Origin: Elusimicrobiota bacterium
GTDB taxonomy: Bacteria; Elusimicrobiota; Elusimicrobia; Elusimicrobiales; UBA9959
Length of the DNA: 8,040 nt
Direction: 5' to 3'
Assembly: GCA_030637365.1 (NCBI GenBank)
Contig: DAOWGR010000104.1
Coordinates: 1-8,040, forward strand
A program made the position numbers and the translations under genes. This document shows positions 6,155 to 8,040 of the stretch, one piece after another. The first letter of the stretch is position 1, and each line of letters opens with the position of its first letter. The notes beneath the pieces are model-generated. The model saw nothing but the letters and a program-made list of their open reading frames with translations. It had not been told where the DNA came from and did no database searches.

Positions 6155-7331
6155 TTTCAAAAGCGGAACTTATATACATTTTTTCCCATAATTTGACATA
6201 TTCTTTAAGAAAAGTTTTATAAACGGAAGTTACTTTGACATTGCTTAAATCAAGCGCTTCAAAGGTTCTTGAAAAAATAATGCAATCATGGCGCATATCG
6301 CCCACTTTTTTAGCGCAGGGAAAATAACCGCTTGGAATATAGCGCGCCAACATCGCCTTATGCTGAAGTTCGGGATTATAAGCGTCCAGAACAATTTCCA
6401 CATAAGACATATTCATATCATTAAGAGCGAGCGACACGCTTTCAAGAACGATATCCGCCTTTTCAGTCGTGGACCCTCCGAGTATTACGCTGTTTTTGTC
6501 TTTGTCGCTATAGCTTAAATAAACCTCGGTTGACTGGTCGGGAGTTATAAATAAAAGATTAGGCTCATAAAAAGGCATAAAAGCGTTTTTAAAAAAACTC
6601 GTGTCCTTTGTTTTCCAAAAACGGTTTTTAATAAAATTGGGCGCCTTTATCACTTCAAATTCAAGAACTTTTTTCTTCTTATTTTCCGATAAATCTTTTA
6701 CTATGTTTTTTATCTTCGGCTCATCCAAATCCATCTGTTTCTGAACAATCCGATAAAAGGGCTCAACCTGCTTTATTATAACGGGATTTTTTCTTCTCTT
6801 TGACAAAGCCTTTTCGGTAAAATAAGCTGTCAAACAATGCGTCTCGTTTTCATAAACTTTATGAGTATTTGGAAAAACGCCTAACTTTAAAAAACCAAGA
6901 CTTTCGGTCAATTTTTGCGGAGCGTAATTGGTGGTTCTTGTGGTGGCGTAAACAAGGTCAACAAGATTTCTTTTTTTGGTTACATTATCAAGAGTAAGTT
7001 TCATCATTGTTCTGGCCAAATCATGCTCGCGATATTCCTTGGAAACAACCGCTCCAAAAGCTTTAGATATGCGCCTTTCCTTATTAACAACATAAACAAG
7101 ACTGGCTATTATCCTTGAATTGCTTTCGGCCACAAGCCAATAATACAAGTCGTCTTCAATCGCTTTGCGCATTAAATCTTTGTCAGCCATAACCGGAATT
7201 GAATAATTGACGCCGTAAACTTCGGCATACATCATCTGTATCCGCCGAATATCGCTAATTCTGGCCAAACGAATTATTATGTCCGGCTTATTTTCTATTT
7301 TTATAGTTTTTTCAATAGCTCTATGCGCCAT
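6135..7331 (-). CDS. GNAT-family N-acyltransferase with a second, divergent C-terminal domain, 398 aa
   Basis: Residues from about 18 to 171 form a GNAT acyl-CoA-dependent transferase domain: IIRLARISDIRRI at its start, WLVAESNSRIIASLVYVV as the central strands, AVVSKEYREHDLARTMM (94-110) as the CoA-binding segment and NYAPQKLTESLGFLKLG (135-151) as the usual region before the last strands. The CoA loop reads REHDLA, where R-x-x-G-x-A is usual, so its first glycine is replaced by aspartate. The C-terminal half (about 225-360) ends in VLDAYNPELQH...GYFPCAKK...HDCIIFSRTF, the layout of a second GNAT-like fold, possibly without its own activity. The ATG follows AGGGGA with seven bases of spacing, a good start. 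It is the first gene of the minus-strand cluster and overlaps the LuxE-type gene. It may move the activated acyl group to an amine, but no substrate is visible. Confidence 0.72.
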   Translation of the reverse strand: MAHRAIEKTIKIENKPDIIIRLARISDIRRIQMMYAEVYGVNYSIPVMADKDLMRKAIEDDLYYWLVAESNSRIIASLVYVVNKERRISKAFGAVVSKEYREHDLARTMMKLTLDNVTKKRNLVDLVYATTRTTNYAPQKLTESLGFLKLGVFPNTHKVYENETHCLTAYFTEKALSKRRKNPVIIKQVEPFYRIVQKQMDLDEPKIKNIVKDLSENKKKKVLEFEVIKAPNFIKNRFWKTKDTSFFKNAFMPFYEPNLLFITPDQSTEVYLSYSDKDKNSVILGGSTTEKADIVLESVSLALNDMNMSYVEIVLDAYNPELQHKAMLARYIPSGYFPCAKKVGDMRHDCIIFSRTFEALDLSNVKVTSVYKTFLKEYVKLWEKMYISSAFENEERKK

Positions 7332-7383
7332 TATTCAATCCCCTAATATTATTCATTCTATCAAATAACGGCATTCGTTTGAT

Positions 7384-7411
7384 ACAATATATTAAAGAGT
7401 CTTAGTGTCAA
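7384..7411 (-). promoter_or_regulatory. Candidate sigma-70-type promoter for the minus-strand cluster
   Basis: Read on the minus strand, TTGACA (7411-7406) is a perfect -35 box. TATTGT (7389-7384), four of six matches to the -10 consensus, follows after 16 bases. Transcription would start about 45 bases before the GNAT start codon. The -10 box is weak, so this is a candidate only. No equally good promoter was found for the divergent gene. Confidence 0.35.
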
Positions 7412-7519
7412 AAATCCCTGGAGTTATAGAACCGCAAAATATACAAATACAATTTTCCCAGCGCTAAACTCGTGTAATATTAAAAAAATGACCAACAGTT
7501 TTTTAAGAGGTGAATCGCA

Positions 7520-8040
7520 ATGCCGCAAGAAAATATAAAAAAGTGGAAAGAAAGATATTTTAAAACAAAATCATCGGCCGACATGGAATTTCCGTATTGG
7601 TATAGCCGAGAATGGTTCGCGCATGACGGTGAAATAAACATCATCAGAAGAGCCAAAGCCCTCAAACGCGCCTTCTCGCGTTTAAGCCCGTCACTTTTTC
7701 CCGATGAATTGATAGTGATGGGAAAAACGCAAAATATGAGAGGTTCTTATCCAATGCCGTGGCTGTCCGGCTCTTATTTCATGGCCGCCCACGACCAATT
7801 GTATAAAGACGCTCTGGCTTCCGGAAAATTAAGCTCCGATGAGCTGACAAAACTGGGCCAGGGAGGAGGAAATGTCACTAAAAGTGGCAAAAATGTCATT
7901 TCCATCGCCGGCAAATTCGGATTAAGAAAAGAAGAACTGCCGATGCTGCTGGAAATAGCGAAAATGTGGAAAGGCAAATCCGTTGAAGATATCGGGCATA
8001 AATATGAAAAATTTGTGCCAAAATATAAAAAAAAAGAAGC
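7520..8040 (+). CDS. Glycyl radical enzyme, arylacetate decarboxylase clade (HpdB/PhdB/IAD-like), N-terminal 173 codons
   Basis: The frame is open from ATG to the window edge, so the gene is partial. From memory of Clostridioides HpdB, the 4-hydroxyphenylacetate decarboxylase large subunit, the match is close and collinear: SADMEFPYWYSREW (19-32), RRAKALKRAFS (43-53), MRGSYPMPWLS (73-83), DELTKLGQGGGNVT (107-120), SIAGKFGLRKEELP (128-141) and KSVEDIGHKYEKFVP (153-167). Such enzymes use a glycyl radical to remove CO2 from arylacetates, giving p-cresol, toluene or skatole depending on the enzyme. The active-site cysteine and glycyl loop lie outside the window, so the substrate cannot be assigned. 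The start follows AGAGGTGA (7506-7513) and makes the N-terminus about 30 residues shorter than HpdB. An activating radical-SAM enzyme should be nearby, beyond the edge. Confidence 0.85.
   Translation, partial: MPQENIKKWKERYFKTKSSADMEFPYWYSREWFAHDGEINIIRRAKALKRAFSRLSPSLFPDELIVMGKTQNMRGSYPMPWLSGSYFMAAHDQLYKDALASGKLSSDELTKLGQGGGNVTKSGKNVISIAGKFGLRKEELPMLLEIAKMWKGKSVEDIGHKYEKFVPKYKKKE

Noticed and set aside
7452..7480. Promoter for the glycyl radical enzyme using TAATAT at 7475-7480
   Set aside because: The -10-like box is fair but no acceptable -35 box lies 16-18 bases upstream, so I do not list it as a feature.

Overview
The window looks like part of the chromosome of an AT-rich anaerobic bacterium. 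The start of a glycyl radical enzyme, whose radical does not survive oxygen, points to anaerobic life. A Sec-exported metal-binding protein paired with a NicO-type transporter suggests an envelope with a periplasm. I cannot name the lineage. Coding is dense, and every complete gene I accept lies on the minus strand.

Layout, in minus-strand reading order. A GNAT protein (7331-6135) overlaps a LuxE-type acyl-protein synthetase (6154-4991). Next come a DUF1007 periplasmic protein (4813-4229) and a NicO-family metal transporter (4244-3345), a pair resembling ZevA/ZevB. Then follows an 883-residue fusion of a LuxC-type acyl-CoA reductase and a PaaK/LuxE-type adenylating domain (3165-514). A small membrane-anchored protein (223-29) closes the window. 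From the 188-bp gap upstream of the GNAT gene, a glycyl radical enzyme of the 4-hydroxyphenylacetate/phenylacetate/indoleacetate decarboxylase clade starts on the plus strand at 7520 and runs off the right edge.

Likely cooperation. LuxE-type and PaaK-type modules activate a carboxylic acid as an acyl-AMP, and LuxC reduces the thioester to an aldehyde, so the first, second and fifth minus-strand genes together look like a carboxylic acid reductase system. Its substrate is unknown. The divergent arylacetate decarboxylase makes an aryl acid one possibility. The metal-transport pair lies between the two halves of that system.

The most unusual feature is a pair of 73- and 77-bp palindromic elements with CCCTACC...GGTAGGG ends, at 3165-3237 and 4813-4889. 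They are inserted in opposite orientations. Each is flanked by a direct TCA repeat (TGA in the sense of the genes), and each sits exactly in the ATG start codon of the gene behind it. Removing the element and one TGA copy restores an intact ATG in both cases. In the present sequence, the last base of the element plus the duplicated TG makes a GTG start codon, and the element's own end supplies a Shine-Dalgarno-like sequence. This looks like a MITE-like element that targets start codons and rebuilds a start signal after insertion.
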